From the NCBI GenBank assembly GCA_018335335.1, contig JAGXKG010000011.1:1-50797 (forward strand): 50,797 nucleotides of DNA, given 5' to 3'. The DNA comes from Candidatus Thorarchaeota archaeon. Its GTDB lineage: Archaea; Asgardarchaeota; Thorarchaeia; Thorarchaeales; Thorarchaeaceae. The notes beneath the pieces are model-generated. The model was not told where the DNA came from and made no database searches. It saw only the letters and a list, made by a program, of their open reading frames with translations. The translations under genes were made by a program, and so were the position numbers. Positions 31,172 to 39,646 of this stretch are shown here, in pieces (position 1 is the stretch's first letter; every line of letters starts with the position of its first letter).

Positions 31172-32913
31172 TCTGGGGTATCGAATAAATCGATAATCCT
31201 GAACTTGTCTACGTCGACAAGCCCCTTGTCAGTGATTTTCAGCTCTGGAATCACCGGCAATGATAGAAATGCCATCGCCATGAATGGCTCTTCAAGCGAG
31301 GTCCCAATCGTTTGGGCAGCTTCTCGCAAATCCTTGAGTTTCTTGCTCACATGTTCTATTGGTTGGTCGGACATGAGTCCTGCAATAGGGAGTGCAAGTG
31401 ATGCTAGAATCTCACCATCTCGTACAACTGAAATACCACCCTGCATTCTGAGGATTTGAACAGCAGCTTCTATGAGATCCCCATCGTTTGTTGAGATAAC
31501 TACGATATTATGGCTGTCATGTGCAATTGAAGATACCATAGCACCTTCTTTAATGCCGGACCCTTTCACAAAACCAATGGCTCGTGGTTCAGTGGCGTTG
31601 TGCCTTTCGATAATTGCAACTTTGGCCAAATCTCTGTCTGTATCCGATACCGCAAGTCCGTCCTCTATGTTGGTTTCTTCGACTAGATGATTTGTGACTA
31701 TTTGATTTGGCACCATCCCGATGACATTCATTCTATCTCCTTTTGCCGGCACTTGGAAATCTTCAGGTTCCAGCCAGTGTATGTTTATAGACCTTCTGAG
31801 ATGGGGTGATTCCTTGACGCCAAATTCTCCAGTCATTTCGCCGTCTTTAGCAACGAGATGACCACTCTTGAAGACCATATCTACTCCAATATCTTGGAGA
31901 GAGTCCAATACGACCAGATCGGCGTGATAACCAGGAGCAACAGCTCCTGCCTGATGGATTCCATAATGCTTGGCTGTTGATATTGTAGCCACCTTGATTG
32001 CCAGAATGGGATCAACACCCAATTTGACTGCTGTGCGTATCATGCCGTCGATATGCCCTCGCTCAATGAGATCCAGCGTATTGCGGTCATCGGTCACGAA
32101 GCTGCAGAACATGGCTGTTTCTGGTTTGATGATTCCAGCCAGGTCAGCCAGATTCCGAGCGGTTGAACCTTCTCGGATATGAATATGCATTCCTGCTGCG
32201 AGTTTTTCCTTTGCCTCTTCCAAGGTTGTTGCTTCATGTTCCGATGTTATCCTTGCTGCAGCATAAGCATTCAAATCAAGGCCTTCTAGACCCGGAGCAT
32301 GCCCGTCGATTCGTTTCCCTCTTTTTAGAGTCACTCGGATTTTTTCAAATATATCTGGGTCTCTGGTGACAACGCCTTGGTAATTCATAGCTTCTGCCAG
32401 ACCTAAGACATAGTCTTCGCTCAAGAGAGGTTTTATGTCCAAGAAATCTAGGGATACCCCGTTTGTTTCTAGTTCAGTTGACGGTACACAGGATGGAATC
32501 ATGATATAGAAACTCATTGGCCCTCCACGCATGCTCTTGCTCATGTACATGATACCCTCCATACCCAGTACATTAGCTATTTCATGGGGGTCTGCTACTA
32601 CTGCACCAGTACCATGTGGAACAACAGCTCGAGCATATTGAAGCGGCATGACCATACTCGATTCGACATGAACATGGCCATCGATAAACGAGGGTGCAAC
32701 ATATTTCCCTTCTATATCTATGATTTCTCTACCCTGATACTCACCGATTCCTGCTACGTAGCCACCATGGATAGCGATATCCCCTTCAGTTACTTCGCCA
32801 GTAAAGACATTGACAACCGAACCATTCTTCAAAACAATATCTGCCCGAGTTCGACCTGCTGCAACATCAACCATTTGATCGAGGGGATACTCGTCAGGGC
32901 GTTCTAGGAACAT
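31168..32913 (-). CDS. ade: Adenine deaminase
   Basis: A 581-residue amidohydrolase of adenine deaminase type, near the family's usual length. The metal motif FIDGHVHVESS (H80, H82), the VVADPHEIANV segment and GHAPGL place it firmly in the family, which converts adenine to hypoxanthine and ammonia in purine salvage. The C-terminal half carries the family-specific HNIVVISTNDGDL and GGISVVRDG segments. ATG 32913; monocistronic, converging on the zinc-finger membrane gene with overlapping stops. Confidence 0.93.
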   Translation of the reverse strand: MFLERPDEYPLDQMVDVAAGRTRADIVLKNGSVVNVFTGEVTEGDIAIHGGYVAGIGEYQGREIIDIEGKYVAPSFIDGHVHVESSMVMPLQYARAVVPHGTGAVVADPHEIANVLGMEGIMYMSKSMRGGPMSFYIMIPSCVPSTELETNGVSLDFLDIKPLLSEDYVLGLAEAMNYQGVVTRDPDIFEKIRVTLKRGKRIDGHAPGLEGLDLNAYAAARITSEHEATTLEEAKEKLAAGMHIHIREGSTARNLADLAGIIKPETAMFCSFVTDDRNTLDLIERGHIDGMIRTAVKLGVDPILAIKVATISTAKHYGIHQAGAVAPGYHADLVVLDSLQDIGVDMVFKSGHLVAKDGEMTGEFGVKESPHLRRSINIHWLEPEDFQVPAKGDRMNVIGMVPNQIVTNHLVEETNIEDGLAVSDTDRDLAKVAIIERHNATEPRAIGFVKGSGIKEGAMVSSIAHDSHNIVVISTNDGDLIEAAVQILRMQGGISVVRDGEILASLALPIAGLMSDQPIEHVSKKLKDLREAAQTIGTSLEEPFMAMAFLSLPVIPELKITDKGLVDVDKFRIIDLFDTPD

Positions 32914-33014
32914 TCTCTATTCACTTCAGATGTTGTCACATCGGAATCTGAAAAGGTCTTTGGTCTGTCTCCAATTCTGGCCATCTTCTGATGGTTCTCC
33001 ACCAAATCCCCAGC

Positions 33015-34301
33015 TCAAGTACTTGCCCTCACGAGAATCCAGGCGATTCTATCCATGACCGGAAACAATCCAAATTCGATTAGAAACCGATAGAATGTAC
33101 CCAAGAACCAGAATATCGTGAATATCATTGCAAGGTTGATGAGCTCTTTGTAGACCTTGAGTCTCTTCAATTTGGAAGTAATATCCTCGCCTTCTGCTTC
33201 CTGATATGCAATTGCGAACATGAATCCGTAGTAAACCACAATGAGCCCAACTGTGAAACGGATATAGTTAGCAATGAATGAGAAACCGAGATGCTCGAAA
33301 GAACCGTCTGCAGGGTTGATGATCGTAATAGCCGTTGCTGGGGAGTCACCTACGAGAATCCTTTCCTGACCATCAATAATAACAAGATCTGATTCGTAAG
33401 GCTGAACTAGGAAGTCCTTGCCATACTCCACCAATATCTCCTTCGTGTCTCGATCTAGAAAGAATACACGCCCATTATTCGAATCGGTAATCATATACGT
33501 ACCGTTTCCAATGTCGTCGCAGTCTCTTGCCCACCTAAGTTCGCCTTCGGGAAACTCTGGTGCATACTCCCAGACCACTTCCTTAGTTTCGTAGTCGATT
33601 TCCACAATGCGGTGGTTTTCGCTATCACAAATGATGAGATTACCATTATCTCTAATATCTACGTTATGTTGATGATTGAGCTTGCTTTTTTGTAGAGGTT
33701 CTCCATAATGCCAGATGATTTCCTTTGTCTGGGAGTAGTTCACTTCAACAATCATATCGAAATTTCTCATGGATATGAGTATGGAATCGTAGTCTCGTCC
33801 TTTTCTTGAACCATTAACCCACTCCGCATCGTTAATATGCGTCCAATCAACTTCTCGATATTCTTGACTCTGAACATAATCTAAAGCAGATTCTTTCCAT
33901 CCCCAGCTGTTCCCAACTGCTGTCCAATTAACATCACTGATTTTCTTTGGATTCCACTCCCATTCAATTCTGGATGGATCATCAATATCGATTTCGTATA
34001 CCCGTTCACCTGCAGTATCACATACAATAACATCACCGTCTGGCAGCAACTCTGCTTCATGAACAAAGACTTCCGGAATATCGCTTTGCCATAGCACTTC
34101 CAGATGATCATTTACGATTGTGACCTTCCCACCATTGTCCGACATAAGATAGTTCCCCTGGTATTGACCTTCGGAGATGTAGTCTATGTCGAGAGGCATT
34201 CCAAACGGTTGCATATTAGGAAGGAGACCAAAAAAGACCGGTAGTGCGGCCAATTCAATGACAAGCAGAATGATGATAAGTTTGTGTTCTCGCTTCAACA
34301 T
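33015..34301 (-). CDS. Membrane-anchored arylsulfotransferase-like beta-propeller protein
   Basis: About 428 residues from ATG 34301, which lies one base inside the upstream stop (TAATG), better than the in-frame start at 34355. An N-terminal signal-anchor (LIIILLVIELAALPVFFGLL) is followed by a beta-propeller with repeated strands (HEAELLPDGDVIVCD, HNVDIRDNGNLIICD, NGTYMITDSNNGRVF), and two helices close the C terminus. This resembles ASST-type arylsulfotransferases of archaea, but the catalytic His cannot be fixed by eye, so sulfotransfer is uncertain. It is transcribed with the small membrane gene at 34301-34633. Confidence 0.7.
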   Translation of the reverse strand: MLKREHKLIIILLVIELAALPVFFGLLPNMQPFGMPLDIDYISEGQYQGNYLMSDNGGKVTIVNDHLEVLWQSDIPEVFVHEAELLPDGDVIVCDTAGERVYEIDIDDPSRIEWEWNPKKISDVNWTAVGNSWGWKESALDYVQSQEYREVDWTHINDAEWVNGSRKGRDYDSILISMRNFDMIVEVNYSQTKEIIWHYGEPLQKSKLNHQHNVDIRDNGNLIICDSENHRIVEIDYETKEVVWEYAPEFPEGELRWARDCDDIGNGTYMITDSNNGRVFFLDRDTKEILVEYGKDFLVQPYESDLVIIDGQERILVGDSPATAITIINPADGSFEHLGFSFIANYIRFTVGLIVVYYGFMFAIAYQEAEGEDITSKLKRLKVYKELINLAMIFTIFWFLGTFYRFLIEFGLFPVMDRIAWILVRAST

Positions 34302-34633
34302 TACCACCCCACGAAATATGCTATTGTTGCAAACGCCAGGTACGCCATCAACCAACTTCCAGAGTATCGCAGTACTGTTTTCATAACGTTCTGCCTAGCT
34401 GTCTCTGTTTCATTACCTACTGTCCTCCTAATTGTGAATACCGATATGATTAGTGTAGGTACAAAGAAAATCGGAATCAAGACGTACCAAGAGAGCTCTG
34501 TAAATCGTGTTACAAAGTAACTTGAGAACCCAAAAGCTATGCCGCAGATGATCTTCGTCCAGAACAAGCTCTCGTTGATTTTGAGTAAACCTTTGCTCTC
34601 TGAAGATGGGGTAGCAACCTTATCCATTTCCAT
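34301..34633 (-). CDS. Small membrane protein, 110 aa
   Basis: Not recognised. Three hydrophobic helices (about 25-45, 50-68, 90-108) with a polar N terminus and a connecting charged loop (RRTVGNETETARQ). It precedes the propeller protein with overlapping stop and start, implying a complex or shared membrane function. It may hold or export the partner; no motif supports a mechanism. Confidence 0.6.
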   Translation of the reverse strand: MEMDKVATPSSESKGLLKINESLFWTKIICGIAFGFSSYFVTRFTELSWYVLIPIFFVPTLIISVFTIRRTVGNETETARQNVMKTVLRYSGSWLMAYLAFATIAYFVGW

Positions 34634-34736
34634 TTCTCGTCCTTGGGAAGTGCCACCAATGGAACTAGTCTACAATTATCTTAATCTTTCTGATTCTTTA
34701 GATACACATCTAAACAGGGGTTTTGGATACTTTCGG

Positions 34737-35411
34737 CTAGCAGAATTTCTCATATGGAGATAAATCACCGTTCCATCCTACCAAATCTGGCCAGTTGTAT
34801 CGAGGATTTCGGGGTTTACAAATTATCTCCTTGATAGCTGGTCCCTGCTTCAGGAAATCCCGGGTATTGGCCGTTTCAACCACAATAGCGCTACTCAGGC
34901 CTATCCAGTCTCCAGCTAAGCTAACCACGTCTTCCCCAGCTGGCACACTACCAGCATCGGTAGCCATCATAGCTGCTAGTATTCCAACACCTATTCCCGA
35001 ACCGAATAGGCTGAAGACTCTACGGATGATAAATGTTGTAGTCGGAAATCCTCTTTCTTGCAATGGAGCATCTATCGAGAAGAACGGATCTGTTCCTTGG
35101 ACAATGTCTACTTCTTCTTTGAGAAGCTTGCTTCGAATACTTTCATCCTCAATGCCTATCCTCAAGTCTCCTATCGGTGTTCCTTCCACTTTCGTACCTC
35201 TTGGGGATGTTACAGTGATGATTCGCACATCCGTATCCGTACGTATTTCTGCGAGTTTGAGAGCAGACAAACCTGTTTCAGAAGCAACGATCATTCTCTT
35301 GATGCCTAGTAGTTTTGCTCGTTCTATTGCGAGTTCTATTGTTTTCTTTGTGTTGATTTCACCACAGGATTCGAAGTAGAATGTGCTTCGTGCTTCACCA
35401 AGTTCTGTCAT
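34737..35411 (-). CDS. Pyruvate kinase C-terminal-domain-like protein
   Basis: A 224-residue protein with the fold of the pyruvate kinase regulatory domain as a stand-alone protein: FYFESCGEINTKKTIELAIE, the VASETGLSALKLAEI helix-strand pair, and a Gly/Ala-rich later part (ILAAMMATDAGSVPAGEDVV). Archaea have such free-standing proteins of unsettled function, so it should not be taken as a pyruvate kinase. ATG 35411; about 80 bases separate it from the next gene. It is monocistronic or the last gene of a unit. Confidence 0.7.
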   Translation of the reverse strand: MTELGEARSTFYFESCGEINTKKTIELAIERAKLLGIKRMIVASETGLSALKLAEIRTDTDVRIITVTSPRGTKVEGTPIGDLRIGIEDESIRSKLLKEEVDIVQGTDPFFSIDAPLQERGFPTTTFIIRRVFSLFGSGIGVGILAAMMATDAGSVPAGEDVVSLAGDWIGLSSAIVVETANTRDFLKQGPAIKEIICKPRNPRYNWPDLVGWNGDLSPYEKFC

Positions 35412-35490
35412 ATGGTTGTCTTCCTTATGCCTGAAGGTTCCGCATGTCCTTCTATCAAGGGATGGTTCTAAGCAATCTCTATGTGAGAGC

Positions 35491-36198
35491 TCACCACGAA
35501 AATGGATCTTGGTCCACTTCTGTGTTCAATGAGGGATTCAGTTTCTTGAATTCTTGAACATACTGAAGATTGGTAAATTCGAAAATTAGCTTGCCATCTT
35601 GATTCACATCAATCGCCAAAAATGCTGCTGGAGGATTATCCCGAAGCATTTTCACAAGCTCTGCTCGCTTTGCGATTCTCGACCAAATTGCTCCCATACT
35701 GAGTGTGACAATAATCAGTATTACAGCAGCCAATCCAAATGTAGCCAGCGGGAGAATCGGAAACATGAGTTGGAATGCAAACAGACCTATCGTAAGAAGA
35801 AAGAAAGTAAATGAAACCTTGCACATAGATTCTTCTCTTTTCTCATATTTGGTGCCTGTGCTTTCTGCTTTCTCTTTTGAGTCCTTCTTGCAATCTTCGC
35901 AGATATACAGTGTTGCTCGTATTCTTTCATGCCGTTCGATTATGGCATCCTTACTGTCTGCAGATGCGCCGCTTTCTCTTTCAACCCAAATCCGTTCGTA
36001 GGTTTTGCCGTATCTCTCGGAACCTTCATCCATCTGCTTTCCACAGGCTATGCATCTACGCGGCCAAGATACAACGAATTGCTTATCATCAACTCGGAAC
36101 AAACCAGATTCTCCTTTCAAGGTTACTTTGGGAATGTCATGCTTTATGTTTTGAGCGTTCCGCACATTAGCGGTATGACTACTGTGAGAAGCCCTCAT
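35491..36198 (-). CDS. Membrane protein with a zinc-binding N-terminal domain
   Basis: A 235-residue protein. The N-terminal half holds two Cys pairs (RRCIACGKQ, C49/C52, and YICEDCKKD, about C99/C102), suggesting a zinc-ribbon-like domain, followed by two membrane helices (about 127-147 and 150-172) and a C-terminal beta-rich tail (AFLAIDVNQDGKLIFEF). No similar protein is known to me. It lies six bases from the next gene on the same strand, so both are likely co-transcribed. Confidence 0.6.
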   Translation of the reverse strand: MRASHSSHTANVRNAQNIKHDIPKVTLKGESGLFRVDDKQFVVSWPRRCIACGKQMDEGSERYGKTYERIWVERESGASADSKDAIIERHERIRATLYICEDCKKDSKEKAESTGTKYEKREESMCKVSFTFFLLTIGLFAFQLMFPILPLATFGLAAVILIIVTLSMGAIWSRIAKRAELVKMLRDNPPAAFLAIDVNQDGKLIFEFTNLQYVQEFKKLNPSLNTEVDQDPFSW

Positions 36199-36203
36199 GC
36201 AGG

Positions 36204-36869
36204 CTATAGATCTAGTGTATGAACCGTGATTTCCTCGCTGGTGCTTGCCAGTTCTCGGTTCAGCTGATGATGATTGGGCTGCTTGTTATTCCACGGTGAC
36301 GATATGAAATGAATTTCGTGAGGTCTTGTATCCTCATCGATTTTGGCATGTCCCCATTCTTCCAGCGTACGAACTAGAGGTCTGGTCTTCCGTGTACCTA
36401 TACCACAGGCTTCTCCAAGTTCTTTGTATGTTGACTCTTTCTCCATTTCAAGAGCATCAAGCACTTGGTATTCTGGAACCTTCAGCAGAGCCTGCTTGAG
36501 TGAACTGTTCTCACGGATTAGCTGACTGGTGTCTGCAGAAAGGGCTTGATCTAGTTGAGCTTTCAAATCGTTCATTTCTTCTATCATTGAAGCTCTTTCG
36601 TTCTCATGCCTTGAAATGATGCCTGTGGATTTCTGTATCAATTCAGCGCTCAAGTCTCGTCCAAGGCCTGTTAAAGCTTCATTTGAGGCTTCCTTGGCTT
36701 CTTGCAATATACCCTTCAAGTCCGAGGAATCCAGCCATTCTCCATCGACGAGGGATTCGATTTGGGAGAAATACTTGTTCAGTCGACTGATCCACATTTC
36801 AGTCAGTTCCTGGAAGACACCTGCCATTTTTAGTGTCCTCTTCGCTGCTGCCTCTTCTGGTTGCCCCAT
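36204..36869 (-). CDS. Coiled-coil protein with C-terminal winged helix
   Basis: A 221-residue protein. Residues about 20-135 form long helices and coiled coil (SRLNKYFSQIESLVDGEW, then NDLKAQLDQALSADTSQL). Residues about 135-190 look like a winged helix: VPEYQVLDALEMEKESTYKE, GTRKTRPLVRTLEEWG, followed by a wing. The remainder is polar and probably disordered. It may be a DNA-binding regulator that dimerises through the coil. ATG at 36869 or 36827. It precedes the zinc-domain membrane gene by six bases. Confidence 0.65.
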   Translation of the reverse strand: MGQPEEAAAKRTLKMAGVFQELTEMWISRLNKYFSQIESLVDGEWLDSSDLKGILQEAKEASNEALTGLGRDLSAELIQKSTGIISRHENERASMIEEMNDLKAQLDQALSADTSQLIRENSSLKQALLKVPEYQVLDALEMEKESTYKELGEACGIGTRKTRPLVRTLEEWGHAKIDEDTRPHEIHFISSPWNNKQPNHHQLNRELASTSEEITVHTLDL

Positions 36870-36971
36870 ATCAAATCACAATTGAGCAAGGCCGGGACCA
36901 AAGATTAGAATGAGTGTTGCCTAAATAATACAAAGGGCAAATGCGGCCTTGAAATCAGATTCGGGTCAAGA

Positions 36972-37805
36972 CTAGCTTTCAGGCCAGTATATTCTGTCTC
37001 GAAACTTCTTGAGAGCGTAGGGGAAATCACGTTCTTTGTACTTGATGTCAGCTATGAGTATGACTGAGTCATCCACCATAACGGATTCCAAGTCTCGGCA
37101 ATTCATGAGTGGAGTGATATCCAAGAAATGAAGTTCGTTATCGGTCAAATCAAGCCAAAGGAGGCTTTTTGATTCTGACAATGGATGTAGATTAATCGCG
37201 AGGAGCCCTATATCTCTAAGCCAGAGACCTTCCAGCTGCTCACACCCCCTTAGCGGGCTCAAATCAATAGTCTCAAGAGGGTTGCTCTCCAAGAATAACT
37301 CTTGTAGCCGAGCGCATCCCGCCAAAGCATCTAGGTCTATGGCATAGATCTCATTGTCATCTAATCGAAGAAATCTCAACTGCTTGCAATGGCTCAACGC
37401 AACCAATTCAATATTTTGGATGGAATTTGTCTGAAGGTATAATTCCTCCAATTTGACACTGAATGCCAGCGGAGCCAAATTGATATTTCGGATTTTGTTT
37501 ATGGCCAATGAAAGAAACTTCAAATTCATGCTTTCCGTGGGCCACAAATCGATTTCTGTGAGTCTGTTGGAACTGAGATCGAGATATTCGAGTTCTTTTT
37601 GCTCACTGAGCGGATCCAGAACAATAGTCTCAAGCCAGTTGGCTGACAAGTCCAACTTCTTGAGATTTAGAAATTGATTGAATTGCTCAAGGTTGATGTG
37701 GGTGATATCGCATCCTGAGAGATTCACGGAATCAGTTTCAGTATCGTACGTCCTCTCGGAATCAGTACCGCTTTTCGTTTTGTAGCTAATTGAGATGTCG
37801 CTCAC
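36972..37805 (-). CDS. Leucine-rich repeat protein
   Basis: A 277-residue protein of about eight to nine 24-residue leucine-rich repeats (pattern LxxLDLSxNxLxxIDLxPL), from residue 45 to 245, with short caps. There is no signal peptide or membrane segment, so the protein is presumably cytoplasmic and acts as a protein-binding scaffold. Repeat regularity (LEYLDLSSNRLTEIDL, LRFLRLDDNEIYAIDL) is close to bacterial and eukaryotic LRR types; such proteins are found in several Asgard genomes. The binding partner is unknown. Monocistronic, ATG 37805. Confidence 0.85.
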   Translation of the reverse strand: MSDISISYKTKSGTDSERTYDTETDSVNLSGCDITHINLEQFNQFLNLKKLDLSANWLETIVLDPLSEQKELEYLDLSSNRLTEIDLWPTESMNLKFLSLAINKIRNINLAPLAFSVKLEELYLQTNSIQNIELVALSHCKQLRFLRLDDNEIYAIDLDALAGCARLQELFLESNPLETIDLSPLRGCEQLEGLWLRDIGLLAINLHPLSESKSLLWLDLTDNELHFLDITPLMNCRDLESVMVDDSVILIADIKYKERDFPYALKKFRDRIYWPES

Positions 37806-37868
37806 CTGGAGCCCCTCTTAACTACTCAAACAAGGGTGACTAATGTGTCTTACTTTTCTTTGAAGTTT

Positions 37869-38444
37869 CTACCAGGGAGCGACTACAGTCTTCTCTATAT
37901 GTGACCAGCTAGTTGGCTCTTCTGTGGTTTTGACGAATCTCATGATGAGCTCGCGTATTCCTCTAGGATTGTTTATGTCCTTCATGACAAGAACAGGTTC
38001 CTCCGCATCGCTTTCCCTATAGATGACAACATCTCCTATCCCAACTGCGATTTCCTGAGGTTCACTAGCGATTTCAACCTTACTGATGTCGTCGTAGAAC
38101 ACCCTTCTAGTGTGTTTACTGATGATGCCTGTTCTTATGCGCACGTTCCAAGTCGTGACGACATATAGAGTATATCTCCTCGCAGCCTCGACCCCAAGGA
38201 CGATAACAAGGCCAAAAACAATTGCGCCTACCCCCATATTCCACGAAATAGTGCTGTAAGGTATGATACTGCCTGCACTCATGACATTGAAGAGTGTACC
38301 AGAGATGAATGCTACAAAACCAACTGCGTAATGGATGAGTCTGCCAGCACGGCTTGGCCGAAATATGGCCACCAGCTTCTCCTTTTCGTCAGGAGGCTGA
38401 GTAACAACTGATTCTTCCTCGCTCTGCTGTTGTTCCTGTGTCAT
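37869..38444 (-). CDS. PH-domain (YdbT/bPH2-like) membrane protein
   Basis: About 191 residues from ATG 38444 (an upstream frame to 38528 is unlikely to be translated). After an acidic Gln/Glu-rich N terminus, two membrane helices (about 45-68 and 73-95) are followed by a beta-rich domain: YTLYVVTTWNVRIRTGIISK, then the VFYDDISKVEIA and VGIGDVVIYR strands, typical of the bacterial PH domain family (DUF304/bPH2), which is thought to bind lipids or proteins. Function unknown. It lies 64 bases downstream of the LRR gene promoter region. Confidence 0.72.
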   Translation of the reverse strand: MTQEQQQSEEESVVTQPPDEKEKLVAIFRPSRAGRLIHYAVGFVAFISGTLFNVMSAGSIIPYSTISWNMGVGAIVFGLVIVLGVEAARRYTLYVVTTWNVRIRTGIISKHTRRVFYDDISKVEIASEPQEIAVGIGDVVIYRESDAEEPVLVMKDINNPRGIRELIMRFVKTTEEPTSWSHIEKTVVAPW

Positions 38445-38619
38445 CTTAGTTGCACCTGAATGAATCTGAAATCTGAGACAATCTTCTATTTGTCTTGCTG
38501 ATGATGTGATGTCGAAGCATCGCTTCATTCCATGAGTGTCTTGCTTTCTGGTGAAAAAACCCTCATATTAAAGTCTCCGTAAGGGCCCCCATGTCTCGAT
38601 GATATACCCATGCAAATTC

Positions 38620-39567
38620 TCACTTGAAAGCTGGTAAAACGTGTTCACCCAATGCTTGGCATTGGGCCTTTTCCTCGCCGTATGGAAACATGAAAATAAA
38701 ATGGGTTACCCCCATTTCCTGGTATTCTCGGACTCGTTGAATAATCATTTCTGAATCTCCCCAAAGCGCCGAACTAACCTTTTCGCGATAGTCGTCTACT
38801 TCCATATTTCGCTCTTTGGCTGTTTTTTCTATCTTCTTCTCCATTTCTTGCTTGCTCTTGAACCAGCGAGTCCATAGGCCTACTGATCTGCTCAGCTCGG
38901 ATTCTCTTTCATGTTTCTTAGCCATAGATGACATCTTTCCAAATATTTTCCGACATTCTTTGGGAGTAAACGCCCATGCTAGGTTTAGTCCATCTCCATA
39001 TTGAGCTGCAACTTCAACTATGCGATTTCCTCCTGTCATGCTACCCACCCAGATTGTAGGATGAGGTTGCTGTACCGGCTTCGGTTCGGAAATCAGGTTT
39101 TCTACAGAGTAATAGTCCCCATCAAACGAAAATTTCTCCTTAGTCCACGCGCCCTTGATAATTTGAATTCCTTCACCGAGTTGTTCTATTCTCGTCAAAT
39201 CATTTGGATATTCGATTCCATAAGCTTCATAGTCTAGCTCCTTCCACCCCGCCCCAATTCCAAACTCCAGTCGTCCTCCCGAAAGATTGTCTAAGCTTGC
39301 CCCCATCTTAGCATGAAGAGCTGGGTTTCTGTAGTTGTTACAAAAAACTAGTGACCCGAGCCTAATGTCACTGTTCTCTCTGCTCAGGGCAGACATGACT
39401 AACCATGGATCTAGTAGAACCCTGTCGGTGGCATCCTGATTGAGTATGAAATGGTCTGAAAACCAAGCTGTGTCGAAATTATTCTCCATTGCGATATTGG
39501 CTATACTTCTGATTTCACTGAATTCGTACCCAAATTGCGGTTCGATTTGAATTCCAAAGCTGGACAT
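38620..39567 (-). CDS. Luciferase-like monooxygenase (F420-type LLM)
   Basis: A 315-residue TIM-barrel flavin/F420 enzyme. The N-terminal strand FGIQIEPQF, the DTAWFSDHF segment, RLGSLVFCNNYRNPALHAK and the NLSGGRLEFGIGAGW motif identify the LLM family. Archaeal members often use coenzyme F420 for hydride transfer; substrates vary (secondary alcohols, aldehydes, methylene-tetrahydromethanopterin). The C-terminal region (MGVTHFIFMFPYGE) closes the barrel. It stands alone with no metabolic neighbours, so the substrate is unknown. Confidence 0.82.
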   Translation of the reverse strand: MSSFGIQIEPQFGYEFSEIRSIANIAMENNFDTAWFSDHFILNQDATDRVLLDPWLVMSALSRENSDIRLGSLVFCNNYRNPALHAKMGASLDNLSGGRLEFGIGAGWKELDYEAYGIEYPNDLTRIEQLGEGIQIIKGAWTKEKFSFDGDYYSVENLISEPKPVQQPHPTIWVGSMTGGNRIVEVAAQYGDGLNLAWAFTPKECRKIFGKMSSMAKKHERESELSRSVGLWTRWFKSKQEMEKKIEKTAKERNMEVDDYREKVSSALWGDSEMIIQRVREYQEMGVTHFIFMFPYGEEKAQCQALGEHVLPAFK

Positions 39568-39646
39568 GAGGATATTCTCCTAAACCTAGGAGCTATTAGG
39601 AATCAGAAGGCATTAACTCTTCTTCTTTTACGGTAGCATGAAGTGA